A program made the position numbers and the translations under genes. Shown piece after piece: positions 8,906 through 16,145 of a stretch of DNA of 50,600 bases. How positions within the stretch are numbered: the stretch's first letter is position 1; the number at the start of each line of letters is the position of its first letter. Origin of the DNA: Micromonospora endophytica. Its GTDB lineage: Bacteria > Actinomycetota > Actinomycetes > Mycobacteriales > Micromonosporaceae. The notes under the pieces were generated by a model that saw only the letters and a program-made list of their open reading frames with translations, was not told the DNA's origin and ran no database searches. The DNA lies in NCBI RefSeq assembly GCF_003236305.1, contig NZ_POTX01000013.1:1-50600 (forward strand), given 5' to 3'.

Positions 8906-9195
8906 TCCTGCGATCCGGTTCAGAGCCCGCGCTCCCTCCAGAGTGGGACCGGCAGGCACCGAGGCGCTGTCCGTCCCGTCCGACGCACACCGTGAGCAAC
9001 GATCGCGGCCGACGGAGAGTGGCGGGCAAATCACATAAATTGGACAGCCGGGTGCAAGGAGGGGCCCCCTGCTAACGCCTGCGGTAGAGGAGGGGCCCCC
9101 TATTAACAGCCGACCCAGCCGCACCGACAGCACTACGCCACCCGGCCGGCCCAGCCGAGCCGTGGAGCTGTCCCGGCCGCGCCACCGGGACCTGG
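8906..9195. other. Intergenic region upstream of the MobA-like gene
   Basis: About 290 nt between the MobA-like start and the stop of the methyltransferase-like gene. It should hold the minus-strand promoter of the MobA-like gene; an AT-richer patch around 9029-9042 (AAATCACATAAATTGG) is the best place, but no clear -35/-10 pair is visible. The 52-bp element at 9056-9107 is the only other structure. No coding sequence is supported. Confidence 0.5.
9056..9107 (+). repeat. 52-bp interspersed element, copy 1
   Basis: It contains two GGAGGGGCCCCCT palindromes 32 nt apart, each followed by a TAAC-ending tail (GCTAAC, ATTAAC). The reverse complement of 13192-13243 matches it at 48 of 52 positions with no gaps. 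It lies downstream of the methyltransferase-like gene. I recall similar blocks in Micromonospora genomes, but a search is needed. It may act as a terminator or be a small non-autonomous dispersed repeat. Confidence 0.85.
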
Positions 9196-9813
9196 CTAGG
9201 CGTTCTGGCGGAGCTGTCGTCCCAGCCGAGGGAGGAAACGACCCACGCGGGAGGCGTACGCGTTCCACGCCTCGCCGTGCACGCGGGCCAGGTACGGCTC
9301 CTCCACCGCTCGGACCTGGAGTTGAAGCGCCGCGACCAGCGTGCCGGCCGCGACGAGGCTGACCGCGTTGGGCACCATGGCGGCGAGGCCGATGCTGGTG
9401 ACCGCCATGGCGGTGAAGATCGGGTTGCGGGCGACCGCGAACGCGCCGTGGGTGACCAGGCTTGTGCGTTCTGCGGGGTCGACGCCGATCCGCCAGGAGG
9501 TGCCCATCTGCCGCTGCGCGGCGAGCACGGCGGCGACCCCGGCCAGGGCCAGGACAGTCCCGGCGAGCCGGACCCCGCCCCGGTCGAGGAGACCAACCGG
9601 GGCGAGCCCGGCCAGGCCGGCGACCGGGCCGGCGGCGTTGAGCAGCAGGGCCGCGACGAAGAGCAGCTTGGCCCACCAGCGCAGCGTGCCGGGTCGCCCG
9701 GCGTCCAGGCGCAGGCCGGTGTCGCCGGTGCGGCGCCACTGCGCGAAGCTGCGCCAGCCGAAGGCCGCCGCCAGGGCGGTGAGGTAGAGCGCGAGCGCGA
9801 AGCCGGCCATCAT
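9196..9813 (-). CDS. Isoprenylcysteine carboxyl methyltransferase-like membrane protein
   Basis: About 205 residues with four to five transmembrane helices and a C-terminal SAM-binding part typical of the ICMT/PEMT superfamily (VTHGAFAVARNPIFTAM, then EEPYLARVHGEAWNAYASRVGRFLP). It is probably a membrane methyltransferase with unknown acceptor; bacterial members are not assumed to methylate prenylated proteins. GGAGG at 9818-9822 precedes a double ATG (9813 or 9810). The start overlaps the end of the broken cation-transporter gene (ATGA arrangement), so it is the third gene of the arsR operon. The link with metal sensing is positional only. Confidence 0.8.
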   Translation of the reverse strand: MMAGFALALYLTALAAAFGWRSFAQWRRTGDTGLRLDAGRPGTLRWWAKLLFVAALLLNAAGPVAGLAGLAPVGLLDRGGVRLAGTVLALAGVAAVLAAQRQMGTSWRIGVDPAERTSLVTHGAFAVARNPIFTAMAVTSIGLAAMVPNAVSLVAAGTLVAALQLQVRAVEEPYLARVHGEAWNAYASRVGRFLPRLGRQLRQNA

Positions 9814-10378
9814 TGAGCCTCCAGTCGGGACGGGCAGCAGCCGCCGACACACTCATCGGTGGACGGCGGTGCGGGGACTACGGAACGGGATCCGGCGGGC
9901 GGGGCACCGACCGGGGAGCAGCAGGCGTGGCCGCGCCAGGCGTCGCGGCCCTCCCGCACGGCGACGGCGGCGATCACGAGGGCGACGGTCGGATCCGCCC
10001 ACCACCAGCCGAACAGTGAGTTCAGCGCCAGGCCGACCAGCAGCACCGCGGAGAGGTAGGTGCAGAGCAGGGTCCGGGGAGAACGAAGAACGACACCGCA
10101 ACGACTCGCAACGCGGCGCGTTCCCGGCGCTTGTGGTCGGTGCCGGCGAACTGCCACGCGATCGCGCCGGCGGAGGGCACCTCGACCACCGAGTCGAGAC
10201 CGAACCCGATCAGGGCCGTGGACGAGGCAACCCTCCCCGCGCTGATCGCGACGACCACCTCGATCACGTTGTAGGTGATCGAGGCGGCGACGAACCAGCG
10301 AACCCGGCGGGTCAAGTACCGCCCGCCGTCCGGCGGACGGCACGGCAACGCTCGGGGCCCTTCGGATCGGGGTGACCA
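9810..10378 (-). pseudogene. Broken cation-diffusion-facilitator (CDF) transporter
   Basis: Pieces of one CDF-like membrane transporter lie in two frames. The ATG at 10378 overlaps the ArsR stop and opens a short leader (VTPIRRAPSVAVPSAGRR). The frame then shifts; RRVRWFVAASITYNVIEVVV and TALIGFGLDSVVEV (helices 1-2) are read in the frame 10022-10348. After VAVSFF near 10080 it shifts back to LLCTYLSAVLLVGLALNSL and GWWWADPTVALVIAAVAVREG, running to the stop at 9810. Intact relatives (from memory) have roughly 60 more residues between the two halves, so an internal deletion with two frame changes is likely. The Cys-rich tail (ECVGGCC) would have bound metal. Sequencing error could explain one shift but not the missing segment. 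Confidence 0.75.
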
Positions 10379-10708
10379 TCAGCAGCAGGCATCGGTGTCG
10401 GCGGTCGGGCACGCGGCCGGGTCGACGGCCAGGACCAGGCCGAGCAGGTCTCCGAGGGCGTGCGCGAGGCGGGGATCGGCCAGTTCGTAACGGGAGCGGC
10501 GCCCCTCCGGCGCGGCCACGACCAGGCCGCAGCCGCGTAGGCAGGCCAGGTGGTTGGAGAGGTTCTGCCGGCTGGTGCCGAGCAGTTCCGCCAGCTCAGC
10601 GGGGTAGCCGGGCCCTTCGCGCAGGGCGAGCAGCAGCCTGGCCCGGACGGGGTCGGAGAGGGCGTGCCCGAAGCGGGCCAGGACGTCTCCGTTCGTCAGC
10701 GTATCCAC
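10379..10708 (-). CDS. ArsR-family metal sensor, CmtR-like
   Basis: A 109-residue winged-helix repressor of normal ArsR/SmtB length. The recognition helix region is GTSRQNLSNHLACLRGCGLV. Cys56 and Cys60 in this helix plus Cys100 in the tail correspond closely to the Cd/Pb ligands Cys57, Cys61 and Cys102 of mycobacterial CmtR (from memory); Cys108 and Cys109 are extra. It probably releases DNA on binding soft metals. The start is GTG at 10708 with no strong ribosome site. It heads a coupled operon with the CDF pseudogene and the methyltransferase-like gene, so it may still be regulated although its effector transporter is broken. Confidence 0.85.
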   Translation of the reverse strand: MDTLTNGDVLARFGHALSDPVRARLLLALREGPGYPAELAELLGTSRQNLSNHLACLRGCGLVVAAPEGRRSRYELADPRLAHALGDLLGLVLAVDPAACPTADTDACC

Positions 10709-10996
10709 ATCCGCAACAGTACATCATCGAGTGAATACAGAGAATGCTGAATTGAGCGGCTGGTTACCGCGGCCAGCTCGTGTCGATGGCCCGCACCGTC
10801 GGGTCGAGCCCCGGCCGGTCCGGGACCGGGGCGGAAATTCGTGCACGGCGGCGCGCCGGTGCGGTCCGATTCGCTGCTCGGGCCGCACCGTCGTACGCGG
10901 GTGGGGGATGCGGCACCGGCGCCGGACCGGACGCCGGCCGCGGGACATTCAGTAGCTCGCATGACAGTGTGAGCGATTTTGCTGGCGGGCTGGCCG
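10709..10996. other. Intergenic region upstream of arsR
   Basis: About 290 nt. The part next to arsR (10709-10760) is distinctly AT-richer (ACATCATCGAGTGAATACAG) and should hold the arsR promoter and operator, though I cannot define a clean palindrome. The rest is GC-rich and downstream of the DMT-like gene. Open frames across it have no recognisable protein character. Confidence 0.4.
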
Positions 10997-11821
10997 TCAA
11001 TGTGCGGAGGAGCGGGCGGCGAGCCAGATACCGACGGCGATCGTGACGCCGGCGAGGACGATCCCGACGACCCGCAGCGGGTCGACCGCGAGGCTCTCCT
11101 GGAAGACGGTGACCCCGAGGACGACGCTGGCGACGGGGTCGGTGAGGGTGACCGCGGTGAGCGGCGCGGCCAGGCGGCCGTGCTGGAAGGCGGTCTGGTT
11201 CAGCAGCAACCCGACGGTGACGACCACCGCCAGGGCCGGGATCCGCCAGCTCAACAGGGTGTCCAGGCCCTGGAAGCGGCCGGTGACGTCCTTCACCAGC
11301 GCCGCCGCCAGGCTGTAGGCGAGGCCGCTGGAGATGCCGAGCGCCGCGCCTCGAGCGGCACCGGTCAACCGGTACGCGGCCAGGACACCTGCCACGATGA
11401 GCAGGACCAGGCAACTCGCCGGGCCGACCCAGGCACCCGGACGAGGGCTGGCGACACCGGCGTGGGCGTCAGCGAGGACGAGGAACGCGGTCAGGCCGAC
11501 CACCCCGACCGCGCTGGCGAGCAGGTCCCGCGACGCGATCCGGCGGCGGATCATGGCGCCCTCGATCAGGACCGCCATGAACAGGCCGCTGGCCAGCAGG
11601 GGCTGTACGACCGCGAGGGGCCCGAGACGTAGCGCGGCGGCCTGGAGCGTCACCGCTGCGGAGTCGGGGATCCAGCCGGACAGCCACAGCCGGCTGCGCA
11701 GCAGCCGCAACAGCAGCCGCGGATCCGCCACCCCGTGCTCGGGCTGCTGCTTGGCGGCACGTTGGTGCAGGGCGGAGGCGAGTGCGAAACAGAACGCCGA
11801 CGCGAGCGCGAGGGGAATCAC
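10997..11821 (-). CDS. DMT-superfamily (EamA/NIPA-like) membrane protein
   Basis: A 274-residue integral membrane protein with eight to ten hydrophobic helices. It begins IPLALASAFCFALASALHQRAA and ends with the second inverted half (ALVKDVTG, ALAVVVTVGLLLNQTAFQHG, TDPVASVVLGVTVFQE). The layout matches drug/metabolite transporters of the type often annotated in actinomycetes without known substrate. The GTG at 11821 lies 12 nt after the glycosyltransferase stop, so the two are probably co-transcribed. The function could be export of a small metabolite or cation handling; neither can be chosen from sequence. Confidence 0.8.
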   Translation of the reverse strand: MIPLALASAFCFALASALHQRAAKQQPEHGVADPRLLLRLLRSRLWLSGWIPDSAAVTLQAAALRLGPLAVVQPLLASGLFMAVLIEGAMIRRRIASRDLLASAVGVVGLTAFLVLADAHAGVASPRPGAWVGPASCLVLLIVAGVLAAYRLTGAARGAALGISSGLAYSLAAALVKDVTGRFQGLDTLLSWRIPALAVVVTVGLLLNQTAFQHGRLAAPLTAVTLTDPVASVVLGVTVFQESLAVDPLRVVGIVLAGVTIAVGIWLAARSSAH

Positions 11822-11833
11822 GATGCGATCGGC

Positions 11834-13069
11834 TCATCCCGCCGGTGGCCGGGTGACCCGACCGGCCTGCCGGACGGCGTCGGAGACCACGACCGCCATG
11901 TCGGTCGCGGCCACAGCCAGGGCGGTCGCCGCGGCTCCCGCGGTGGTCAACGCGGTGAGTGTGGGGCGCAGGTGGGCGGCGGTGGTGACGTACGTGGTCA
12001 GTCCGGCGTCGGCAAGCACCTCGGCGTTGGCCCGGCCGTGCCCGGGAATGGGCCGGTACGTGACGGTCGGCAGACCGGCCGCCAGTGACTGCTGGCAGGT
12101 GAGCCCGCCGGCGTTCTCCACCACGACGTCGACCGCCCGCATGAGGGTGGGCATGTCGTCCACCCAGCCCAGGACGTGTCCGGGAAAGGCATGCAGCTGG
12201 CGACGCAGGTCGTCGTTGCGCCCGCAGACGATCACCGGTGTGACGCAGCCGGTGGCGAGCACCTCGGCGGCGGTGCGGGTGACGTCGCCGACGCCCCAGG
12301 AACCGGCGACGATCAGGGCCAGCCGTTCCCGCTGCGGCAGACCGAAGCAGGCACGGGCGGCGCGTTTGCCGTCGCCGGGCAGGTCGGTGAACCGGGCGGA
12401 GACCAACGGGCGCACCACCCGCACGTCGAACGCCCCGTTGGCGGCGGCCTGCCGCCGCGCCGCATCGTGGATGACGCAGTACGTGTCGACGCCCGGCGCC
12501 ATCCAGGTCGGGTGGACCACAAAGTCGGTGACGTAGGTGATCACCGGCGTGTCCAGCAGGCCCCGGTGACGCAGCGGTCCGAGCACCTGGTTGGCGAAGG
12601 GAAAGGTCGTGACGACCAGGTTGGTGCCGCGCGGCAGCCGCGACAGCATCCGACGCGCCGCCAGCCGCAGCGCCGCCCTGATCACCCGGACCGTCAACGA
12701 CGAGCGGTTGGTGATGGTGAACAGGGCGTCGTAACTCCAGGGCAGCCAGCGCAGCATCGCCCGGTAGCTCTCCCGGACCACGCGGTGCAGGGGGCGGGGC
12801 AGCGCCAGGAAGAAGTTGAGCCGCTCCACCACGATCCCGTACGCGGCAAGCCGCTCGGCCAGTTCGGCGGCGGCGGCATCGTGTCCGGCGCCGATGTCCG
12901 CGGACACGACCACCACCCGCAGCCGGCCCGGCTCACCAGGCCCCGCGACCGAACCACCCCGGTCAGCCCGCCTGCCTAGGGGTTCCGCCGGCGTGACCAG
13001 CGGCAGATCGCCACTGCCGTCATCGACAGCGGCACCGGGCGCGAGGGTGAGCCTTCGCGGCTGGTTCAC
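11834..13069 (-). CDS. MGDG-synthase-like glycosyltransferase (GT28 type)
   Basis: A 411-residue GT-B glycosyltransferase. The N-terminal acceptor domain starts at about residue 51 with RVVVVSADIGAGHDAAA, the signature of MGDG synthase/processive diacylglycerol glucosyltransferases. The C-terminal half has the nucleotide-sugar site VENAGGLTCQQSLAAGLPTV. It probably moves a sugar from a UDP donor to a membrane lipid at the inner face of the membrane. The first 48 residues are a Pro/Gly-rich extension; the GTG at 13069 lacks a clear ribosome site, so a later start is possible. It is followed by a DMT-like membrane protein, perhaps its lipid or precursor partner. Confidence 0.82.
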   Translation of the reverse strand: MNQPRRLTLAPGAAVDDGSGDLPLVTPAEPLGRRADRGGSVAGPGEPGRLRVVVVSADIGAGHDAAAAELAERLAAYGIVVERLNFFLALPRPLHRVVRESYRAMLRWLPWSYDALFTITNRSSLTVRVIRAALRLAARRMLSRLPRGTNLVVTTFPFANQVLGPLRHRGLLDTPVITYVTDFVVHPTWMAPGVDTYCVIHDAARRQAAANGAFDVRVVRPLVSARFTDLPGDGKRAARACFGLPQRERLALIVAGSWGVGDVTRTAAEVLATGCVTPVIVCGRNDDLRRQLHAFPGHVLGWVDDMPTLMRAVDVVVENAGGLTCQQSLAAGLPTVTYRPIPGHGRANAEVLADAGLTTYVTTAAHLRPTLTALTTAGAAATALAVAATDMAVVVSDAVRQAGRVTRPPAG

Positions 13070-13133
13070 CGGCCGGGGTTACCCGCCCTTGAGACGGCTA
13101 TGCCCACCGCTTGTCCGGTCGCCATGGTTCAGC

Positions 13134-13196
13134 GCGGCCCGGTCGAGTGGTTGAGCGGCCCGGTCGAGTGGTTGAGCGGCCCGGTCGAGTGGTTAA
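13134..13196. repeat. Three tandem copies of a 21-bp unit
   Basis: The unit GCGGCCCGGTCGAGTGGTTGA occurs at 13134-13154, 13155-13175 and 13176-13196; the last ends in TTAA, where it runs into the 52-bp element. The copies are otherwise identical, so expansion is recent or maintained. It lies upstream of the glycosyltransferase gene and downstream of the deacetylase gene. No reading frame across it has support. Confidence 0.9.
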
Positions 13197-13243
13197 TAGG
13201 GGGCCCCTGCTATACACCAGGCGTTAGCAGGGGGCCCCTCCTT
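13192..13243 (-). repeat. 52-bp interspersed element, copy 2 (inverted)
   Basis: The reverse complement matches 9056-9107 at 48 of 52 positions, including both AGGGGCCCC blocks and both TAAC tails; the differences sit in the centre. It overlaps the stop codon of the polysaccharide deacetylase gene (13242-13244), so the element's edge supplies part of the TAA. The orientation relative to the adjacent gene is opposite to copy 1, which argues against a simple strand-specific terminator. Confidence 0.85.
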
Positions 13244-13958
13244 AAACCTGATGCGTGGCGAGTGGGCCGATGGTCAGGTTCTGGCGCTGCGCCCAGTCGA
13301 ACAACCGTGGCAGCACCGCCAGGGCGCCACGCCAGGCACCGGGGGTGGACGCGGAGTCGGAGTCGTGCAGCAGCAGAGTCCCGCCACCGGCGAGATCGCG
13401 GCTGATCGTCTGCCAGATCTGCTCCGGTGAGCGCCGGGCATCCCAGTCGCGACCCCAGGCCGTCCAGAGTCGCGGGGTCAGGTGCAGCCGCCGGCAGGCC
13501 AGCAACGCGGCAGGTGTCAGCACCCCGTACGGCGGCCGGTACCAGGTCGGTGCTTCGCCCGTCACGTCCGCGATCCGGTCCCGGGCCCGGGCGATGTCGG
13601 CGTACGTGGCAGTGGGTGAGCGCCACAGCAGGTTGCGGTGCTCCCACCCGTGCACCGCGACCTCGTGCCCGGAGGCGACCAGTTCCCGGCCGAGCCCCGG
13701 GTCCTGGTCGAGCAGCGACCCGAGCACGAAGAAGGTGGCCCGTACCCGGGCCCGAGCCAGCAGGCGCAGGAACTGCGGGGTGGAGCCGGCGTCGGGGCCG
13801 TCGTCGAAGGTCAGCGCGATCCGGCTGCCCGGACCGATCCCCGCCAGGCGCGGCCAGAGCCGGCGGCGCAGCGGCCCGTGCGCGGTCACCAGCGGCGCGG
13901 CCTGCGCCGCCGCGCCCACCGCGGTGGCCGCGACGATGCCGAGCGCCAGTGGCCGCAT
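13242..13958 (-). CDS. Polysaccharide deacetylase (CE4)
   Basis: A 238-residue NodB-homology enzyme. An N-terminal hydrophobic segment (residues 1-22) is a signal peptide or anchor. CE4 motifs follow: TFDDGPD at 50-56 (catalytic and metal Asp), the metal-binding HGWEH at 103-107, then RPPYG at 141-145 and a terminal LLLHD at 195-199. It would remove N- or O-acetyl groups from a cell-surface polymer such as peptidoglycan or chitin-like material. AGGTGAG lies about 12 nt before the ATG at 13958; the long frame running further upstream is not needed. The stop codon is at the edge of the 52-bp element. The sulfotransferase-like gene lies about 100 nt upstream on the same strand. Confidence 0.9.
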   Translation of the reverse strand: MRPLALGIVAATAVGAAAQAAPLVTAHGPLRRRLWPRLAGIGPGSRIALTFDDGPDAGSTPQFLRLLARARVRATFFVLGSLLDQDPGLGRELVASGHEVAVHGWEHRNLLWRSPTATYADIARARDRIADVTGEAPTWYRPPYGVLTPAALLACRRLHLTPRLWTAWGRDWDARRSPEQIWQTISRDLAGGGTLLLHDSDSASTPGAWRGALAVLPRLFDWAQRQNLTIGPLATHQV

Positions 13959-14062
13959 GTCTGCCGTCTCACCTCTGTCGATCCGAGCGGTGCCGGCAGC
14001 CGGGATACCCGCTCGCGGCCGGATCAGGCCCGCCGTTGGGCTGGGTCGGATTCGGTGACCGG

Positions 14063-15166
14063 TCAGTCGGTGCGCCGGGTCACCCGTCGTAGTCGATGCC
14101 GGACCCCGCCGGCCGCCCGGTTGGTCAACCGCGAGAAGGCACTGTCGGGGCGTCGTTGCGCCTGCTCGGCAAGGGAATCGGCATGGGCCAGCATGCCGAC
14201 GATCGTCTCGATGGCGGCCGCCAGCAACTGCCCCTCGTCGAGATCGTCGGGGCTGCCCGTCGGCCGCATTCCGGTGGGCCGCAGTTCCGCCAGGTCGCCG
14301 ACGATCTGGCACGGGTAGTCCCGCAGTTCCTTGATCTGGTGCTCGGCCAGCTCCGTGACCCACTCGGCGCGGTCCAGGCCCACACCGAACTTCAGCGGGT
14401 CGGGCCGCCGCTTGAGCACCGCGTCGACCAGGTGCCGGTGGACCACCCGCCGGTACGGCGTACGCAGCGGGTAGCGGTCACCCAGTGCCCGGTTGACCCG
14501 CCGGAGCAGCTCGATCTCGGCGGCCCCGAGCGAGGCGTTCGAGGTGGGTTTCGCCGGCGCGCACAGCCCGGCCGGAATGCCCATGATGCCGGCGAAGCGG
14601 TGCCACAGCACGTCCGGGCGGGCCCCCGGGGGCGGGACCGTCACCAGGTGCCGCCGCTGCGCCGGCACCAGGTCACCCCAGCGGCGCAGCATCCGGGGTG
14701 CGGTGTGGTTGTCCCAGAACGCCTCGCACCTGCCGCTCTCCACAGCGGCCAGGAACTCCTCGAAGCGCCAGCCGCTGCGGGCCCGGATGCTCTGCTGCCA
14801 GAACGACGGGAAGGTACGCCACAGGTCACGTCCGGCCACGACGACGTGGACCTCGGCGGGCTGCAGGCTCGCCACCGCGCGGGCCGCCTGCGCGGCGGTG
14901 GCCGCGCCCAACCCCTCGTTGCTGATGATCACGTCGCCGGGCCAGGCCCGAGCCTGCTCGGCGAGCCGATCCCAGGTCCAGTACACCTCGGCGTCGCGCC
15001 AGCGGGCCTGACGCAGGTCGGCCATCGCCTGATCGTGCGCCACCGCGCTGCCGGGCAGCAGGATGCCTGCCGTACGCAGCGCGGCCTGGTTCGCCCAGAG
15101 CACGTTCTGCACGTACGTGCTGCCCGTCTTCGGCGCGCCGATGTGCAGGTAGACACGTACGGCCAT
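14063..15166 (-). CDS. Sulfotransferase-like protein
   Basis: A 367-residue cytoplasmic protein. The N-terminal VYLHIGAPKTGSTYVQ (GAPKTGST, residues 10-17) is the 5'-phosphosulfate-binding loop of PAPS-dependent sulfotransferases. A second nucleotide-binding region is probable around VVVAGRDLWRTFPSFWQQ, where Arg and Ser contact the 3'-phosphate. The acceptor is unknown; in actinomycetes such proteins modify glycolipids or surface glycans, which would fit the glycosyltransferase and deacetylase nearby. The ATG at 15166 has GGGGGAAA upstream, at the edge of the foldback 15175-15237. The C-terminal third is variable and unrecognised. Confidence 0.8.
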   Translation of the reverse strand: MAVRVYLHIGAPKTGSTYVQNVLWANQAALRTAGILLPGSAVAHDQAMADLRQARWRDAEVYWTWDRLAEQARAWPGDVIISNEGLGAATAAQAARAVASLQPAEVHVVVAGRDLWRTFPSFWQQSIRARSGWRFEEFLAAVESGRCEAFWDNHTAPRMLRRWGDLVPAQRRHLVTVPPPGARPDVLWHRFAGIMGIPAGLCAPAKPTSNASLGAAEIELLRRVNRALGDRYPLRTPYRRVVHRHLVDAVLKRRPDPLKFGVGLDRAEWVTELAEHQIKELRDYPCQIVGDLAELRPTGMRPTGSPDDLDEGQLLAAAIETIVGMLAHADSLAEQAQRRPDSAFSRLTNRAAGGVRHRLRRVTRRTD

Positions 15167-15174
15167 GCCATTTC

Positions 15175-15237
15175 CCCCGAATCTTCACCTCGTCGACCAG
15201 GTTGGTCAGGTTGGCAGACGAAGGTGAACGTTCGGGG
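15175..15237 (-). terminator. Hairpin between gntR and the sulfotransferase gene
   Basis: CCCCGAATCTTCACCTCGTC (15175-15194) pairs with 15217-15237 with a few mismatches and one bulge. It lies after the GntR-type gene on the minus strand and right against the sulfotransferase ribosome site. It may end the regulator transcript, or hide the G-rich ribosome site of the next gene. Confidence 0.55.
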
Positions 15238-15289
15238 ACGGCAAGGCTCTCGGGCCCCGACGGCAGGGGCCGGTAGCGGGTCGCGCCGG

Positions 15290-15967
15290 TCAGGCGGTGT
15301 GGTGGTCGAGCACCGGCGCCAGGTCGATGTCGGCCGGATCCCGCTGCCGCACCCGGGCGGCGGTCAGTCGGTCTCGGGCGGCGGTCAGGTGCTGACGGAA
15401 CAGCACCGCGAGGACGTCCGCGTCGCCGGTACGGATGGCGTCGATCATCTCCTGGTGTTCCCGGTTGGCGGCGTGGCGACCGCCCAGCACCTCGATGTTC
15501 TCCTGCGAGTACGGCTGGGTGAGGGCGAGCAGGTTGACGCATACCCGCCGGGCGTGTGGGCGCGCCGCCAGGTCGTAGAGCTTGAGATGGAAGTCGTAGT
15601 TGAGTCGCAGCCAGGCCGCGGCGGTCTCGGCGACGACCATCTCGTCGGCGAGCCGGGACAGCTCGGCGATGTCGCGGCCCCGCGCCTCCTCGACGATCAT
15701 GGCCGTCAGTGACGGCTCCAGAACGATCCGCAGGTCGTAGATGTCCTGGAGGTCTTCCAGGGTGAGTTGGCGGACCGAGGCCCGGCCGCCCGTGCTCATC
15801 TCGACCAGCCCCTCGCTGCCGAGGATCCGCAGCGCCTCCCGCACCGGGTTACGGCTGACCTTGAACCGCCGGGCCAGGTCTTCCTGCACCAGCAGGCTGC
15901 CGGGCGGAATGACCTTTTCCCGGATAGCTCGGCGCAACGTCTCGGCCATCTGCTCTGGGGTCGCCAT
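15290..15967 (-). CDS. GntR-family regulator, FCD (FadR-like) subfamily
   Basis: A 225-residue regulator. Residues 1-70 form the GntR winged helix (MAETLRRAIREKVIPPGSLL, then FKVSRNPVREALRILGSEG). An all-helical FCD effector domain follows (DLRIVLEPSLTAMIVEEA, HQEMIDAIRTGDAD) with probable metal-binding Asp/His residues. The ATG at 15967 has GGAG upstream; a longer frame to 16462 crosses the opposite operon and is rejected. It diverges from the peptide-type ABC/esterase/AtuA/GH3 operon, and the palindrome at 16072-16088 between them is its likely site. FCD regulators usually bind small carboxylic acids, so the inducer may be an acid released from the imported compound. Confidence 0.9.
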   Translation of the reverse strand: MATPEQMAETLRRAIREKVIPPGSLLVQEDLARRFKVSRNPVREALRILGSEGLVEMSTGGRASVRQLTLEDLQDIYDLRIVLEPSLTAMIVEEARGRDIAELSRLADEMVVAETAAAWLRLNYDFHLKLYDLAARPHARRVCVNLLALTQPYSQENIEVLGGRHAANREHQEMIDAIRTGDADVLAVLFRQHLTAARDRLTAARVRQRDPADIDLAPVLDHHTA

Positions 15968-16024
15968 GGTGCTCCGTCTCCTCCGATGCCCGCCGTCTCG
16001 GCCGAACTGTTTCCAGGACGTTAC

Positions 16025-16056
16025 TTGACAGCGCGCGTTGTGATCCGCCTTACTGT
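16025..16056 (+). promoter_or_regulatory. Possible promoter of the ABC/esterase/AtuA operon
   Basis: A consensus -35 TTGACA (16025-16030) is present, with a -10-like TACTGT at 16051-16056. The 20-nt spacing is longer than normal; CTTACT at 16049-16054 gives 18 nt but a weaker -10. The start would fall just before the operator. Confidence 0.4.
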
Positions 16057-16062
16057 ACCCGC

Positions 16063-16088
16063 TGTCCTCGCTGTCCTCGCCGAGGACA
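16063..16088. promoter_or_regulatory. Palindromic operator between gntR and the ABC operon
   Basis: TGTCCTCG-C-CGAGGACA (16072-16088) is a perfect 8-bp inverted repeat around one base. A further half-site copy, CTGTCCTCG, precedes it at 9-nt spacing (16063-16071). The size and the TGTCC...GGACA form suit FadR/FCD-type GntR regulators, and the location between the divergent genes fits control of both. Confidence 0.72.
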
Positions 16089-16145
16089 ATACGGTGAGTC
16101 ACTTGTCGAGCGCCTACCTCGCGCCCAGATGGGATGTGAACGATC

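Noticed and set aside
9056..9107. Terminal inverted repeats of an IS element together with 13192-13243
   Set aside because: No transposase gene lies between the copies and the intervening genes are ordinary; the copies are whole elements in themselves.
10764..11414. A 216-codon minus-strand frame over the arsR-DMT gap
   Set aside because: Mostly a shadow of the DMT-like gene in another frame; the part in the gap has no start signal.
13134..13196. CRISPR repeats
   Set aside because: Units are head to tail without spacers and no cas genes are near.
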